Positions 38,844 through 47,546 of a stretch of DNA of 64,000 nt are shown in pieces (within the stretch, counting starts at the first letter, position 1; each line of letters opens with the position of its first letter). Source of the DNA: Gemmobacter lutimaris (GTDB lineage: Bacteria; Pseudomonadota; Alphaproteobacteria; Rhodobacterales; Rhodobacteraceae). The notes beneath the pieces are model-generated. The model worked only from the letters and a program-made list of their open reading frames with translations, had not been told where the DNA came from and ran no database searches. The position numbers were made by a program, and so were the translations under genes. The DNA lies in NCBI RefSeq assembly GCF_003570715.1, contig NZ_QXXQ01000006.1, positions 62,001 through 126,000 on the forward strand, given 5' to 3'.

Positions 38844-40505
38844 TCAAGGCAGCGAGAAATGTTCGGCGAGCGGCCCGAGCGCTGCGGCTGGCAGGAAGGT
38901 GAGCGCGCCGAAGATGACGACGGTCAGCCCCAGCATGGTGCCGAAGGTGGCGTCCTCCACGCCGAGTGTGCCGGCGCTCTCGGTTGTGCGCCGCTTGGCC
39001 ATGAGGGAGCCTACGATTGCGAAGGGCAGGATGATCGGCAGGTAGCGGCCGAGCAGCATCACGAGGCCGGTCGCGATGTTCCAGGGTCCGGTCCCGTCCC
39101 CAAGCCCTTCGAAGCCCGAGCCATTGTTCGCCGCCGCCGACGTGAACTCGTAGAGGATCTCCGAGAAGCCGTGCGCGCCGGGATCCTGCACCGTCGTCTG
39201 GCCGAGCGCCGTCGCGGCAAAGAGCGCGGTGCCGCCAAGGATCAGGACGGCGTGGGCGAAAAGCGCAAGGATGGCGAACCGAACCTCCTTGGCCTCGATC
39301 TTGTGGCCGAGATACTCGGGTGTCCGTCCCACCATCATGCCCGCAACGAAGACCGCCACGACGATGTAGAGGAACATGTTGATCATGCCGACGCCGACGC
39401 CGCCGAAGGTGGCGTTGAGCCACATGCCTGCCATCGGCATCAGGCCGGTCAGCGGGTTGAGGCTGTCGTGCATCGCCCCGACCGAGCCGTTCGAGGTGGC
39501 CGTGGTCAACACCGCCCAGAGCGGGCCTGTCGTGGCACCCAAGCGAAGTTCCTTGCCCTCCAGATTGCCCGTCTCCTCGGACACGGCAAGCTCGGCGAAG
39601 GCTGGCGTCGGCGCGCTCTCAAAGATCACCGCGCCGGCGATCTTCACCAGAATGAAGGCCGTCATCACCGTAAAGATCACCGCCGCATGGCGCTGGCGTC
39701 CGACGATGCGGCCGAACATCCACACGCAGGCCATAGGGATGAGGATGATCGCCACCATGGCGAGCGCGTTGGTCCAGAAGGTCGGATTTTCCAGCGGATG
39801 GGTGGCATTGGGGCCGAAGAAGCCGCCGCCGTTGGTGCCGAGCTGCTTGATGGTCAGGAAGGCCGCGACCGGACCCCGCGCGATGGTCTGCATTGCGCCT
39901 TCAAGCGTCGTCGCCACCGCCGAACCCTGAAGGGTCATCGGCATGCCGCCGAGCACCATCAGCAACGCCACGACCACGGCAAGGGGCAGGAGCACCAGAA
40001 AACTGGCCCGCTGCACATCCATCAGGAAATTGCCAAGCCCCGGCCGCCCCGCAATCCCGCGGGCCAGCGCTGTAAGCGCCGCGATACCAGTCGCGGCCGA
40101 AACGAATTGCAGCCACATCAGACCGGCAAGCTGGCTGAGGTAGCTCATCGAGACCTCGCCCGCGTAATGTTGCAGGTTGGTGTTGGTGGTGAAGGACGCC
40201 GCGGTGTTGAACACCAGCGTCGGATCAAGCGCCCCCCGTTCATCGGGATTGAGCGGCAGCCATTGCTGCGTGGCAAGGATCACGAATGTCACCGTGAACA
40301 TGAGCGCGTTGAAGACGAGCAGCGTGACCAGGTAGCGTTTCCAGTTCTGGTCGGCGGATGCGCCGCCGATTGTCTGGAACAGCGCGGTCCAGCGATTGGC
40401 TTGCCCCGGCGCGGGGTCCATCGCCCATTTCATGTAGGCGCCGAGCGGCAGCGACAGCAGCGCCGTGCCCCCGACGATGAAGAGAATGACAGTTGCGTGG
40501 TCCAT
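38844..40505 (-). CDS. kdpA: Potassium-transporting ATPase KdpA subunit
   Basis: A 553-aa polytopic K+ channel-like subunit of the SKT superfamily. Selectivity-filter-like loops include NTAASFTTNTNLQHY, LGTNGGGFFGPNATHP, TATSNGSVGAMHD and TSAAANNGSGFEGL. It selects and conducts K+ for the KdpFABC pump. It lies downstream of kdpB here, the reverse of the usual kdpA-kdpB order. Its ribosome-binding site overlaps the end of a 26-codon membrane micropeptide gene. Confidence 0.96.
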   Translation of the reverse strand: MDHATVILFIVGGTALLSLPLGAYMKWAMDPAPGQANRWTALFQTIGGASADQNWKRYLVTLLVFNALMFTVTFVILATQQWLPLNPDERGALDPTLVFNTAASFTTNTNLQHYAGEVSMSYLSQLAGLMWLQFVSAATGIAALTALARGIAGRPGLGNFLMDVQRASFLVLLPLAVVVALLMVLGGMPMTLQGSAVATTLEGAMQTIARGPVAAFLTIKQLGTNGGGFFGPNATHPLENPTFWTNALAMVAIILIPMACVWMFGRIVGRQRHAAVIFTVMTAFILVKIAGAVIFESAPTPAFAELAVSEETGNLEGKELRLGATTGPLWAVLTTATSNGSVGAMHDSLNPLTGLMPMAGMWLNATFGGVGVGMINMFLYIVVAVFVAGMMVGRTPEYLGHKIEAKEVRFAILALFAHAVLILGGTALFAATALGQTTVQDPGAHGFSEILYEFTSAAANNGSGFEGLGDGTGPWNIATGLVMLLGRYLPIILPFAIVGSLMAKRRTTESAGTLGVEDATFGTMLGLTVVIFGALTFLPAAALGPLAEHFSLP

Positions 40506-40509
40506 GGGA

Positions 40510-40590
40510 TCAGTCCTTGAAAGCCCGTGTCACGGAGCCGATCAGCGCGGCGAACACGAGGATTCCGAGTGCGTAGGTGAGAAGGATCAT
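40510..40590 (-). CDS. 26-aa membrane micropeptide between kdpB and kdpA
   Basis: The short frame encodes one hydrophobic helix (LTYALGILVFAALIGSV) followed by a basic TRAFKD end. CAGGAG lies seven bases before its ATG and overlaps the kdpB end. The stop is four bases before the kdpA ATG. Size and topology resemble KdpF, but a better KdpF lies upstream of kdpB. It may be a second KdpF-like peptide or a translational coupler for kdpA. Confidence 0.7.
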   Translation of the reverse strand: MILLTYALGILVFAALIGSVTRAFKD

Positions 40591-40603
40591 GTGAGGGCTC
40601 CTG

Positions 40604-42616
40604 TCAGGCGAGGCCGAGGCCCGAGACCGCGATGTCGATCAGCTTGATGCCGACGAAGGGAGCGATCAGACCGCCAAGGCCGTAGATGCCGAGGTTCTGG
40701 ATAAGCTGCCGCGCCGCGCTCTGCGGGCGGTAGGTCACGCCGCGTAGCGCCAGCGGCACGAGAAGCGGGATGATGATGGCGTTGAAGACCAGCGCCGACA
40801 GGATCGCGCTTTCGGGGCTGGCGAGCCCCATGACATTCAGCGCGCCGAGGCCCGGGTAGAGCGTCACGAAGATCGCCGGCAGGATGGCGAAATACTTCGC
40901 CACATCGTTCGAGATCGAGAACGTCGTGAGTGCGCCGCGGGTCATCAGGAGCTGCTTGCCGATGCCCACGATCTCGATGAGCTTGGTAGGGTTGTTGTCG
41001 AGATCGACCATGTTGCCGGCTTCGCGCGCAGCCTGGGTGCCGGTGTTCATCGCGACGCCCACATCCGACTGCGCCAGCGCGGGCGCGTCGTTGGTGCCGT
41101 CGCCGCACATCGCCACCAGCTTGCCGCCGGCCTGTTCCTTGCGGATCAGTTCCAGCTTGTCCTCGGGCGTCGCCTCGGCCAGAAAATCGTCCACACCGGC
41201 CTCGGCCGCGATGGCGGCTGCGGTCAGCGGGTTGTCGCCCGTGATCATCACCGTGCGGATGCCCATGCGGCGCAATTCGGCAAAGCGCTCCTTGATCCCG
41301 GATTTAACAATGTCCTTCAGGTGAATTGCGCCCAGAAGGCGCGTGCCGTCTGCCACCGCGAGGGGCGTGCCTCCCGCGCGCGCGATCCTGTCGGTCAGCG
41401 ACTTCATCTCGCGCACCGCCGCCGCCTCGAAGGCATGCAGTTTCAGGACGGCATCGACCGCGCCCTTGCGGACCTTGCGGTCACCGATGTCGAGACCGCT
41501 GACACGGGTCTGGGCCGTGAACCCGACCACTGCCGAGCCGTCAGGGGCAGCTTCGCCTTGTCCGGCCAGTTCGATGATGGAGCGTCCTTCCGGCGTTTCG
41601 TCGCCGAGCGAGGACAACCGCGCCGCCTCGATAAGTTCGGCATCTCGGATGCCCGAGAGCGGCAGGAACTCGGTGGCCTGCCGGTCACCCAGCGTGATCG
41701 TCCCGGTCTTGTCGAGGAGCAGCGTGTCGATGTCGCCCGCCGCCTCGACGGCGCGGCCTGACTTGGCCAGCACGTTAAAGCGGATCAGCCGGTCCATACC
41801 CGCGATGCCGATGGCCGAGAGCAGCGCCGAGATCGTGGTGGGGATCAGTGCCACGAAGAGCGCGATCAGGACGGGGACAGCGAGCGATCCGCCAGCGTAG
41901 GCGGCGAAGGCGGGCAGCGTGCCGACGGCGACGAGAAAGATCAGCGTCAACCCGGTCAGCAGGACCGTGAGGGCGATCTCGTTCGGCGTCTTGGCGCGGC
42001 TTGCGCCCTCCACAAGCGCGATCATCCGATCAAGGAAGCCCGTCCCCGGCTCGGCTGTCACCTTGACCTTGATCCAGTCGGAGATGACGCGCGTGCCCGC
42101 GGTTACTGCGGAACGGTCGCCGCCCGCCTCGCGGATCACCGGGGCGCTTTCGCCCGTGATTGCCGCCTCGTTCACCGAGGCCACGCCAAGGATCACCTCG
42201 CCATCGGCTGGGATCAGGTCGCCCGTCTCGACCAGAACGATGTCGCCCTTCCTGAGCTCGCTGGCCGGGACGTTCTGGTGGCTGTCGCCCTTGATGCGTT
42301 TGCCCCTGAGCTCGGCCTTGGTCGAACGCAGCGCCGCCGCCTGCGCCTTGCCGCGCCCTTCGGCCAGCGCCTCGGCAAAATTGCCGAAAAGGACAGTGAG
42401 CCAGAGCCAGAAGACGATCTGCACCTCGAACAGGAAATCGCCGCCGCTGACGGCGGTTCTGACCAGCAGGACCGTTGCCAGCAGTGCGGCCGCCCCGGTC
42501 GTGAACATGACCGGGTTGCGAACGAGAATGCGCGGGTGAAGCTTGACGACGCTCTGCCGCAAGGCAGGAGCCAGCAGTTCGGTGTCGAATATGGATTGTG
42601 TCGGTTGCCGTGCCAT
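40604..42616 (-). CDS. kdpB: Potassium-transporting ATPase KdpB subunit (P-type ATPase)
   Basis: A 670-aa class IA P-type ATPase. The phosphorylated Asp is D302 in [10 protein letters not shown]. The actuator motif TGES lies at 154-157, the membrane proline motif in [16 protein letters not shown], and the hinge in [25 protein letters not shown]. It hydrolyses ATP to drive K+ uptake through KdpA. It precedes kdpA in this operon and follows kdpF after 10 bases. Confidence 0.97.
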   Translation of the reverse strand: MARQPTQSIFDTELLAPALRQSVVKLHPRILVRNPVMFTTGAAALLATVLLVRTAVSGGDFLFEVQIVFWLWLTVLFGNFAEALAEGRGKAQAAALRSTKAELRGKRIKGDSHQNVPASELRKGDIVLVETGDLIPADGEVILGVASVNEAAITGESAPVIREAGGDRSAVTAGTRVISDWIKVKVTAEPGTGFLDRMIALVEGASRAKTPNEIALTVLLTGLTLIFLVAVGTLPAFAAYAGGSLAVPVLIALFVALIPTTISALLSAIGIAGMDRLIRFNVLAKSGRAVEAAGDIDTLLLDKTGTITLGDRQATEFLPLSGIRDAELIEAARLSSLGDETPEGRSIIELAGQGEAAPDGSAVVGFTAQTRVSGLDIGDRKVRKGAVDAVLKLHAFEAAAVREMKSLTDRIARAGGTPLAVADGTRLLGAIHLKDIVKSGIKERFAELRRMGIRTVMITGDNPLTAAAIAAEAGVDDFLAEATPEDKLELIRKEQAGGKLVAMCGDGTNDAPALAQSDVGVAMNTGTQAAREAGNMVDLDNNPTKLIEIVGIGKQLLMTRGALTTFSISNDVAKYFAILPAIFVTLYPGLGALNVMGLASPESAILSALVFNAIIIPLLVPLALRGVTYRPQSAARQLIQNLGIYGLGGLIAPFVGIKLIDIAVSGLGLA

Positions 42617-42626
42617 GATGCGCCCC

Positions 42627-42716
42627 TCAGAAACGCTCGGGCCGCATCAGCACGGCCAGAAGATAGACGAGGAGCGTTGCGGCCACGAGGCCGCCGAGAA
42701 CGAGGTCGAAGCCCAT
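42627..42716 (-). CDS. kdpF: Potassium-transporting ATPase KdpF subunit
   Basis: A 29-aa single-helix peptide, [22 protein letters not shown] at its core. The [13 protein letters not shown] end matches the KdpF pattern (Y-x-x-A-L-x-x-PERF). KdpF stabilises the KdpABC complex as a lipid-like peptide. GGAGGG lies eight bases before the ATG and overlaps one arm of a perfect inverted repeat. First gene of the operon. Confidence 0.88.
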   Translation of the reverse strand: MGFDLVLGGLVAATLLVYLLAVLMRPERF

Positions 42717-42726
42717 TTGAGGACCC

Positions 42727-42758
42727 TCCAGATACGGAATTAACCCGTCGTATCTGGA
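42727..42758 (-). promoter_or_regulatory. Perfect inverted repeat over the kdpF ribosome-binding site
   Basis: 10-bp arms TCCAGATACG and CGTATCTGGA are separated by 12 bases. In the mRNA the second arm runs into the GGAGGG Shine-Dalgarno sequence of kdpF. It could be a KdpE operator in DNA or an RNA hairpin limiting kdpF translation. It is not similar to the recalled E. coli KdpE site. Confidence 0.6.
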
Positions 42759-43126
42759 ACGGAGGCGCGTAAGGGCGCCATGCGGAACTCACCGCCACGT
42801 CATAAGAAAAGCATAAAGACGGAAGGAGCAGCGGTCCGGTGCACTTCCCCTGTCTTGCGCGATAGCCGCCCGGTTCCCGCGTCATGGAAGCTGGACAGCG
42901 CGGTCGTGCATAGGGTGTAAGGCAGCTTTAGGCCGCGCGTGGATATGGTTCCTTTGGGGCGGATGGTGCTATGCTTGCGCATCGGCCAGAGTTGACCGGA
43001 AGTCTGCCAGAACTCCATGGGTTGGATGCAGATGGTTGAGTCGCTTCGCGTTTCCGGCCCGACGCGTCACGCAAACGCGGCGCGAGGCGAATGGTTGCCT
43101 CGGGCCGATCTTGATGATCCCTGCGC
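42759..43126. other. Non-coding gap upstream of kdp
   Basis: About 370 bases between the kdp inverted repeat and the end of the AraC gene. It should contain the kdp promoter. No protein pattern, RNA element or clear terminator was recognised. Confidence 0.55.
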
Positions 43127-44011
43127 TCACTCCGCAGCCGGAGCCGCCCGATCCTGCCGTGGCGAGAGGCCGAATTTTCTTGTATACTCGCGCGAGAACT
43201 GGGCCGAGCTTTCGTAGCCTACGCGAAAGGCGACCTCTGACACTTTGGCAGACGAGCTGCGCAGCACGTCGCGCGCGTGAAGCAAACGCAGGTCCTTCTG
43301 ATATTGCAGGGGCGAAGTGCCCGTCACGGCCTTGAAATGCTCGAAGAAGGCGGAGTTGCTCATGCCGACCCGATCGGCGAGCTCCCTGATAACCACCGTG
43401 CGCGACAGGTCTGACTGGATGTCGCGTGTTGCCTGAAAGATGCGGCTGGCGGTGGATTCGTGCCAGAGCAGTTTTTGCAGCGCCTCGGCATGGGGGCCGA
43501 GAAGCAGCCGGGCGTGGATTTCCTGCCGGGTGATCGGGGCCAGCAACTGGCGCGTCTCGTCGGCTGCGCATTGGTCGAGATACCGGATCAGCGCGTCCTG
43601 CACCGCTGGATCGGTGGGGCACAGCGTGATCGAGAACGGGTCACGGCGGCGTGTTCCGCGCACGGGCGGCAGGGTCGCGGTCAGGCCCCGCAGCAGGTCG
43701 AGGTCGAGCGGAAAGACCAGCGCAACGTAAGGTATTCCGGGCGTGGCGTGGGTGACGCTTGAGACGACCGGCAGCGCGTGGCTGACGAGCAGCGATTGAC
43801 CAGCCGCCACAGTCAGGCTGTGCGCGCCCGCGCTGACCTGCTTGGCGCCTTGCAGGACAAGGCACAAGAGTGGGCGATAGACGGTGGCCATCTGCGGGCT
43901 AGGCGCGTCGAACCTCAGGAAATGCATCCCGCTTTCGGCATGGGCAAGCCCGCCCCGAGGGACCCCGGCTTGGTCCATCAGCGCCATGGCGCGGTCCAGC
44001 AACCCTGTCAT
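43127..44011 (-). CDS. AraC family transcriptional regulator (AraC_N type)
   Basis: A 294-aa regulator with an N-terminal cupin-like AraC_N domain (MHFLRFDAPSPQMATVYRPLLCLVLQGAKQV, LLVSHALPVVSSVT). The C-terminal double HTH comprises VVIRELADRVGMSNSAFFEHFKAVTGTSPLQYQKDLRL and KVSEVAFRVGYESSAQFSREYTRKFG. This type usually controls an adjacent oxidoreductase. It is divergent from two short-chain dehydrogenase genes. ATG 44011 follows AAGGAGAG and is preferred to an upstream in-frame ATG. Confidence 0.93.
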   Translation of the reverse strand: MTGLLDRAMALMDQAGVPRGGLAHAESGMHFLRFDAPSPQMATVYRPLLCLVLQGAKQVSAGAHSLTVAAGQSLLVSHALPVVSSVTHATPGIPYVALVFPLDLDLLRGLTATLPPVRGTRRRDPFSITLCPTDPAVQDALIRYLDQCAADETRQLLAPITRQEIHARLLLGPHAEALQKLLWHESTASRIFQATRDIQSDLSRTVVIRELADRVGMSNSAFFEHFKAVTGTSPLQYQKDLRLLHARDVLRSSSAKVSEVAFRVGYESSAQFSREYTRKFGLSPRQDRAAPAAE

Positions 44012-44078
44012 GCCACTCTCCTTTTCACGGATCTGGTAGCACGGCATCGCCCGATTTTGTGAAGGATTATTCCATCAA

Positions 44079-44140
44079 CTGGAGTATCAGGCAAGTATTG
44101 CGGATAATCGGGAAAGAACCGGCGTCAGGCCTGGAGTATC
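44079..44140. promoter_or_regulatory. Paired direct repeats in the AraC/SDR divergent promoter
   Basis: CTGGAGTATC occurs at 44079-44088 and again at 44131-44140, exactly 52 bases apart, about five helical turns. Both are in the same orientation between the divergent AraC and SDR starts, as expected for AraC-family half-sites. Confidence 0.5.
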
Positions 44141-44172
44141 GTCTTCCTATCACAAAGACAGGGACGGCCCAG

Positions 44173-45042
44173 ATGGCAAGAATCTTCATCACCGGGATAG
44201 CGGGCGGCTTTGGCCTGCCCACCGCAAGGGTGCTTTTGGCGCAGGGGCATCAAGTGGCGGGCAGCGTCCGCAGCCGCTCGGGTCGCAACGCCGACACGGT
44301 CGCCGCGCTGGAGGCCGGGGGCGCGCAGATCGTCGAGATGGACGTGACTCACACCGCCAGCACCGAAGCGGGCGTGGCCGACGCGATCACCGCGCTCAAC
44401 GGGCTGGACGTGCTGTTCAACAATGCCGGGATCGGCTCCTATGGCATTCAGGAGCTGATGTCGCCCGAGGATATGGCCCGCGTCTTTGATGTGAATGTCA
44501 TGGGTGTCCAGCGGGTCATGCGAGCTGCACTGCCGCATTTCCGGGCACAGGGGCGCGGGACGATACTTTATACGTCAAGCCTGATCGGGCGCATCGCGGC
44601 GCCGTTTTATGGCACCTATTGCGCGTCGAAATGGGCGTTGGAGGCCGTGGTCGAATGCTATCGGACCGAGCTTTCCGGCTTTGGCATCGAATCCTGCATC
44701 ATCGAGCCGGGCGCCATGCCCACGGCCTTTTTCGACGGCATGGTCACGCCCGACGATCCCGCGCGTGAGGCTGAGTATGGCGATTTCGCCGCCGTTCCCG
44801 CGATGTCGGCGCAGGGTCTGGCGCAGATGCTGGAAGCCTCGCCCGACCAGCGCCCCGAGCGCATCGCCGAAGCCGTTTCTGCCCTGCTGGCGCTGCCCTT
44901 CGGCCAGAAACCCTTTCGCACGGTTGTCGATTACACCGGCGTTGGCCCCGAGATCGAGCGTTACAACACCGTGCTGCATGATGTGACCCGCACCGTCCTG
45001 ACTGGGTTCGGCATCGAAGCGATGTTGCGCCTCAACGCCTGA
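44173..45042 (+). CDS. Short-chain dehydrogenase/reductase (first of pair)
   Basis: A 289-aa classical SDR. The cofactor loop is ITGIAGGFGLPTARVL, slightly altered from TGxxxGxG. NNAGIGSYG, SS at about 135-136, and the catalytic Y149-CAS-K153 are present. The residue pattern after beta 2 (SVRSRSGRN) favours NADP. Substrate unknown. ATG 44173 is used because the Rossmann strand starts there. It is followed 12 bases later by a second SDR, and both are divergent from the AraC regulator. Confidence 0.92.
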   Translation: MARIFITGIAGGFGLPTARVLLAQGHQVAGSVRSRSGRNADTVAALEAGGAQIVEMDVTHTASTEAGVADAITALNGLDVLFNNAGIGSYGIQELMSPEDMARVFDVNVMGVQRVMRAALPHFRAQGRGTILYTSSLIGRIAAPFYGTYCASKWALEAVVECYRTELSGFGIESCIIEPGAMPTAFFDGMVTPDDPAREAEYGDFAAVPAMSAQGLAQMLEASPDQRPERIAEAVSALLALPFGQKPFRTVVDYTGVGPEIERYNTVLHDVTRTVLTGFGIEAMLRLNA

Positions 45043-45054
45043 AAGATCCCTCCC

Positions 45055-45864
45055 ATGCCTACCATTCTTATCACCGGCACATCCTCCGGCATCGGCAAGG
45101 CTACCGCCGTGCGCTTTCACTCGGAAGGCTGGAACGTCATCGCCACCATGCGCGATACGTCGGCTTCTGACCTTGCCGACCTCGACAATGTGCTCGTCAC
45201 CCGCCTCGACGTGGCCGACTCCGCCTCGATCACCGCGGCGGTGACTGCCGGGATCGAACATTTCGGTGCCATCGACGTCTTGCTGAACAACGCGGGTTAC
45301 GGCGCTTACGGCCCACTCGAAGCATTTTCGACCGATCGCATCCGACGCCAGTTCGACACCAATGTGATTGGCCTCTTGGAGGTGACGCAGACCGTCCTGC
45401 CACATATGCGCAGGCGGCGGACAGGCACCATCGTCAATATCTCGTCCATCGGTGGGCAGATTACCTTTCCGCTCGGCACGCTCTACCATGGCACGAAGTT
45501 CGCCGTCGAAGGCCTGTCAGAGGCGCTGCATTACGAGCTGGAGCCGCTGGGCATCCGGGTGCGCATCGTCGAACCGGGTATGATCAAGACTGACTTTGGC
45601 GGGCGCTCCTTCGATTTCGCGATGGACGGCCGCCTGACCGACTATGCCACCAGCGTCGAAGCGATGGGGCGTCTCTTTGGCAGGCTGGCGTCAAATCCAT
45701 CCTCCCCTGAGGTCGTGGCTGATGTCATCTGGCAGGCCGCAAACGCGCCCGGCGCACAATTGCGATTCCGCGCTGGGCCGGATGCCGCCGACCTTCTGGA
45801 CAGGCGCAAAGCACAGGATGACGCGACCTTCATCAATAGCATCAAGGCCTTGATGGCAGAATGA
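45055..45864 (+). CDS. Short-chain dehydrogenase/reductase (second of pair)
   Basis: A 269-aa classical SDR with ITGTSSGIGKATAVRF, LLNNAGYGAYGP, NISSIGGQ and the catalytic YHGTK. It resembles oxidoreductases of the retinol-dehydrogenase-like group of bacterial SDRs. It is only distantly similar to the first SDR, so the pair is not a recent duplication. The two probably act on the same or successive substrates under AraC control (inference). Confidence 0.92.
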   Translation: MPTILITGTSSGIGKATAVRFHSEGWNVIATMRDTSASDLADLDNVLVTRLDVADSASITAAVTAGIEHFGAIDVLLNNAGYGAYGPLEAFSTDRIRRQFDTNVIGLLEVTQTVLPHMRRRRTGTIVNISSIGGQITFPLGTLYHGTKFAVEGLSEALHYELEPLGIRVRIVEPGMIKTDFGGRSFDFAMDGRLTDYATSVEAMGRLFGRLASNPSSPEVVADVIWQAANAPGAQLRFRAGPDAADLLDRRKAQDDATFINSIKALMAE

Positions 45865-45960
45865 GCACCTGAAAACGCCATGCGGGGACATGTCGGCTTC
45901 GGCGCGCCGCAGAAACAAATCCAAGGGCCGACCGGCTGCTCTGGGCTGTTCGTGCTCCCC

Positions 45961-46330
45961 TCAGTTCTCTGCGCTCCGCCAGAAAGCCATGCGGGAACTG
46001 TAGGGGGCGATGTCATCGACCGTCACGGTATTACCCGCGCGCGGTGTCTCGTTCGGGGAAGTCCCGGATGCAGTTGCGCATGCGGCAGAAGCGCCTCGAT
46101 CTGTTAAGGGCGGTCGTCACGACATCGTAGACCCATCGAGCGTGACCTTCCGCGTCGCTGCCGAGGCGCGGCTAAAGCCGCCGGTGGCATCGGCTGGGAG
46201 CTGTTCGACAAGGTTCCGCTGAAAGACGTGCGGGTTGGTGATATTGACCTCGGTTATTTCCGTTTCGCCGGTGCGCCCTGGGGCTGTGACGGTGGTCCTG
46301 CCGCCCTTGCTTGTGGCAGACAAGGCGACC
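45961..46330 (-). pseudogene. Frameshifted relic of a C-terminal nuclease-accessory domain
   Basis: Beyond the stop of the nuclease gene, coding-like sequence continues on the minus strand in shifting frames. The first part is ITEVNITNPHVFQRNL and LPADATGGFSRASAATRKV. The second is SRRFCRMRNCIRDFPERD. The third is NTVTVDDIAPYSSRMAF, ending at the stop at 45961. In this order they resemble a domain I recall at the C-terminus of related exonuclease-type proteins. At least three frame changes are needed, so the domain is not made as one piece. Confidence 0.55.
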
Positions 46331-47546
46331 CTTGGCTGACGTCTGTGTTCAGGTCTTCGACCAGATCGAAATCGTCGCCGGGATCTGGCGCAGGCGGCGG
46401 CGCTGTCTTTGCGAGCGGCTTGGTCCGTCGGGCACCTTCCGCGTGCAGGACCACTTCCGCAGCCGCTCGGGCATCTTCGCCGGCGTCGTGGTGCCGGAAG
46501 ACGAGGCCCAAATGGCGCTTCAGGCTCGCAAGGCCATGGCCGCCGTTTCCGCGCAACTCGGGCCAGGCCCGCCGTGCAACCTGAACGCTGTCGCGCCAGG
46601 TCCAGTCCGGGATCGGATGACCGCAATTGCCGCAGGCGGCGGCGATTGCGCTGCGATCGAAACCCGAATGCTGATAAACGATGGTGCCTGAGAGCGCGCC
46701 CCGCAGCATCGACAGGACCTCGGGGAAGGTTGGCGCCCCTTGGACCGTCCTAGCACTGATCCCGTGCAGCGAGGTGAAGACCCAGCGGTCAACCCGAGGA
46801 TCGACGTAGGTCATCCATGTGTCAATCGAATGGTCCGGCCGGACGCAGGCGACCCCGATCTGACAGATGCTGCCGCGATCATGGTTCGCCGTCTCGACGT
46901 CGAGGGCGAAGAAGCGGAACGGGCCTGTGGGGAAGGGCGTGACGCGCCTTTTCGGGGGTTCGGGTCGCAGCGGAGTGGCGGTTTTCGCGGGGCTGACCCG
47001 TGCCGTCAGATACCGCAGGCGCTGCCGTTGCAGCGCGGCCCGTTCGGCACTGCCCCAACCGAGGCGCGATAGCGTCTCTTCGACCAGATCGACGGGTTCA
47101 TCATAGCTTGCCATCTTGCGGCGGTTCCAGGCAATCGCCTCTTCGGGCGCGATTGCCAGCACCGCGGCCTCAAGGGCCGGAATGTCGGCCGTGTCGGGCA
47201 ATGGCAGCCAGACGGCGCGGCAATGGTCTGCCACAAAGGCGTTCCGCAGTGCCTTGGCCAGATCGCCATCCGCCTTGGCCAACGGATCTGTGCGGTCCCG
47301 CCACATGCGGCCCGTGTTATACATCTGGGAAAAGTAGTGGCTCATGCCCTCCGAGCCGGTGCGGTGCCGCTGATGGATCCGCTCGTAGAAGGTCTGATCG
47401 GTCGAGTTGGTCGAGCCGATGTAGCGCAGATCGCCGTGATGATCGACGAGGCCGTAAAGGCCGCGTGCATCACGCGGCGCCTTCGCCGTGGGCTGGGGCG
47501 CCACGTCAAGCAGGGCGGCAAGCAGGGCTTCGGCAGAAAAATGCAC
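46254..47546 (-). CDS. GIY-YIG endonuclease-DEDDh exonuclease fusion protein
   Basis: A 430-aa protein. Residues about 27-145 form a GIY-YIG-like nuclease (GLYGLV at 29-34, RYIGST at 41-46, the ERIHQRHRTG Arg region, and the Glu in ALEAAV). Residues about 210-370 form a DnaQ-like 3'-5' exonuclease with D216 and E218 (ALDVETA), D297 (HSGFD), and H353/D358 (HDAGEDA). All catalytic positions look intact. GTG 47546 follows GGAG at good spacing. The C-terminus (Pro/Ala-rich, ending KRK) appears cut short by a frameshift. Role in repair or RNA handling unknown. Confidence 0.8.
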   Translation of the reverse strand: MHFSAEALLAALLDVAPQPTAKAPRDARGLYGLVDHHGDLRYIGSTNSTDQTFYERIHQRHRTGSEGMSHYFSQMYNTGRMWRDRTDPLAKADGDLAKALRNAFVADHCRAVWLPLPDTADIPALEAAVLAIAPEEAIAWNRRKMASYDEPVDLVEETLSRLGWGSAERAALQRQRLRYLTARVSPAKTATPLRPEPPKRRVTPFPTGPFRFFALDVETANHDRGSICQIGVACVRPDHSIDTWMTYVDPRVDRWVFTSLHGISARTVQGAPTFPEVLSMLRGALSGTIVYQHSGFDRSAIAAACGNCGHPIPDWTWRDSVQVARRAWPELRGNGGHGLASLKRHLGLVFRHHDAGEDARAAAEVVLHAEGARRTKPLAKTAPPPAPDPGDDFDLVEDLNTDVSQGSPCLPQARAAGPPSQPQGAPAKRK

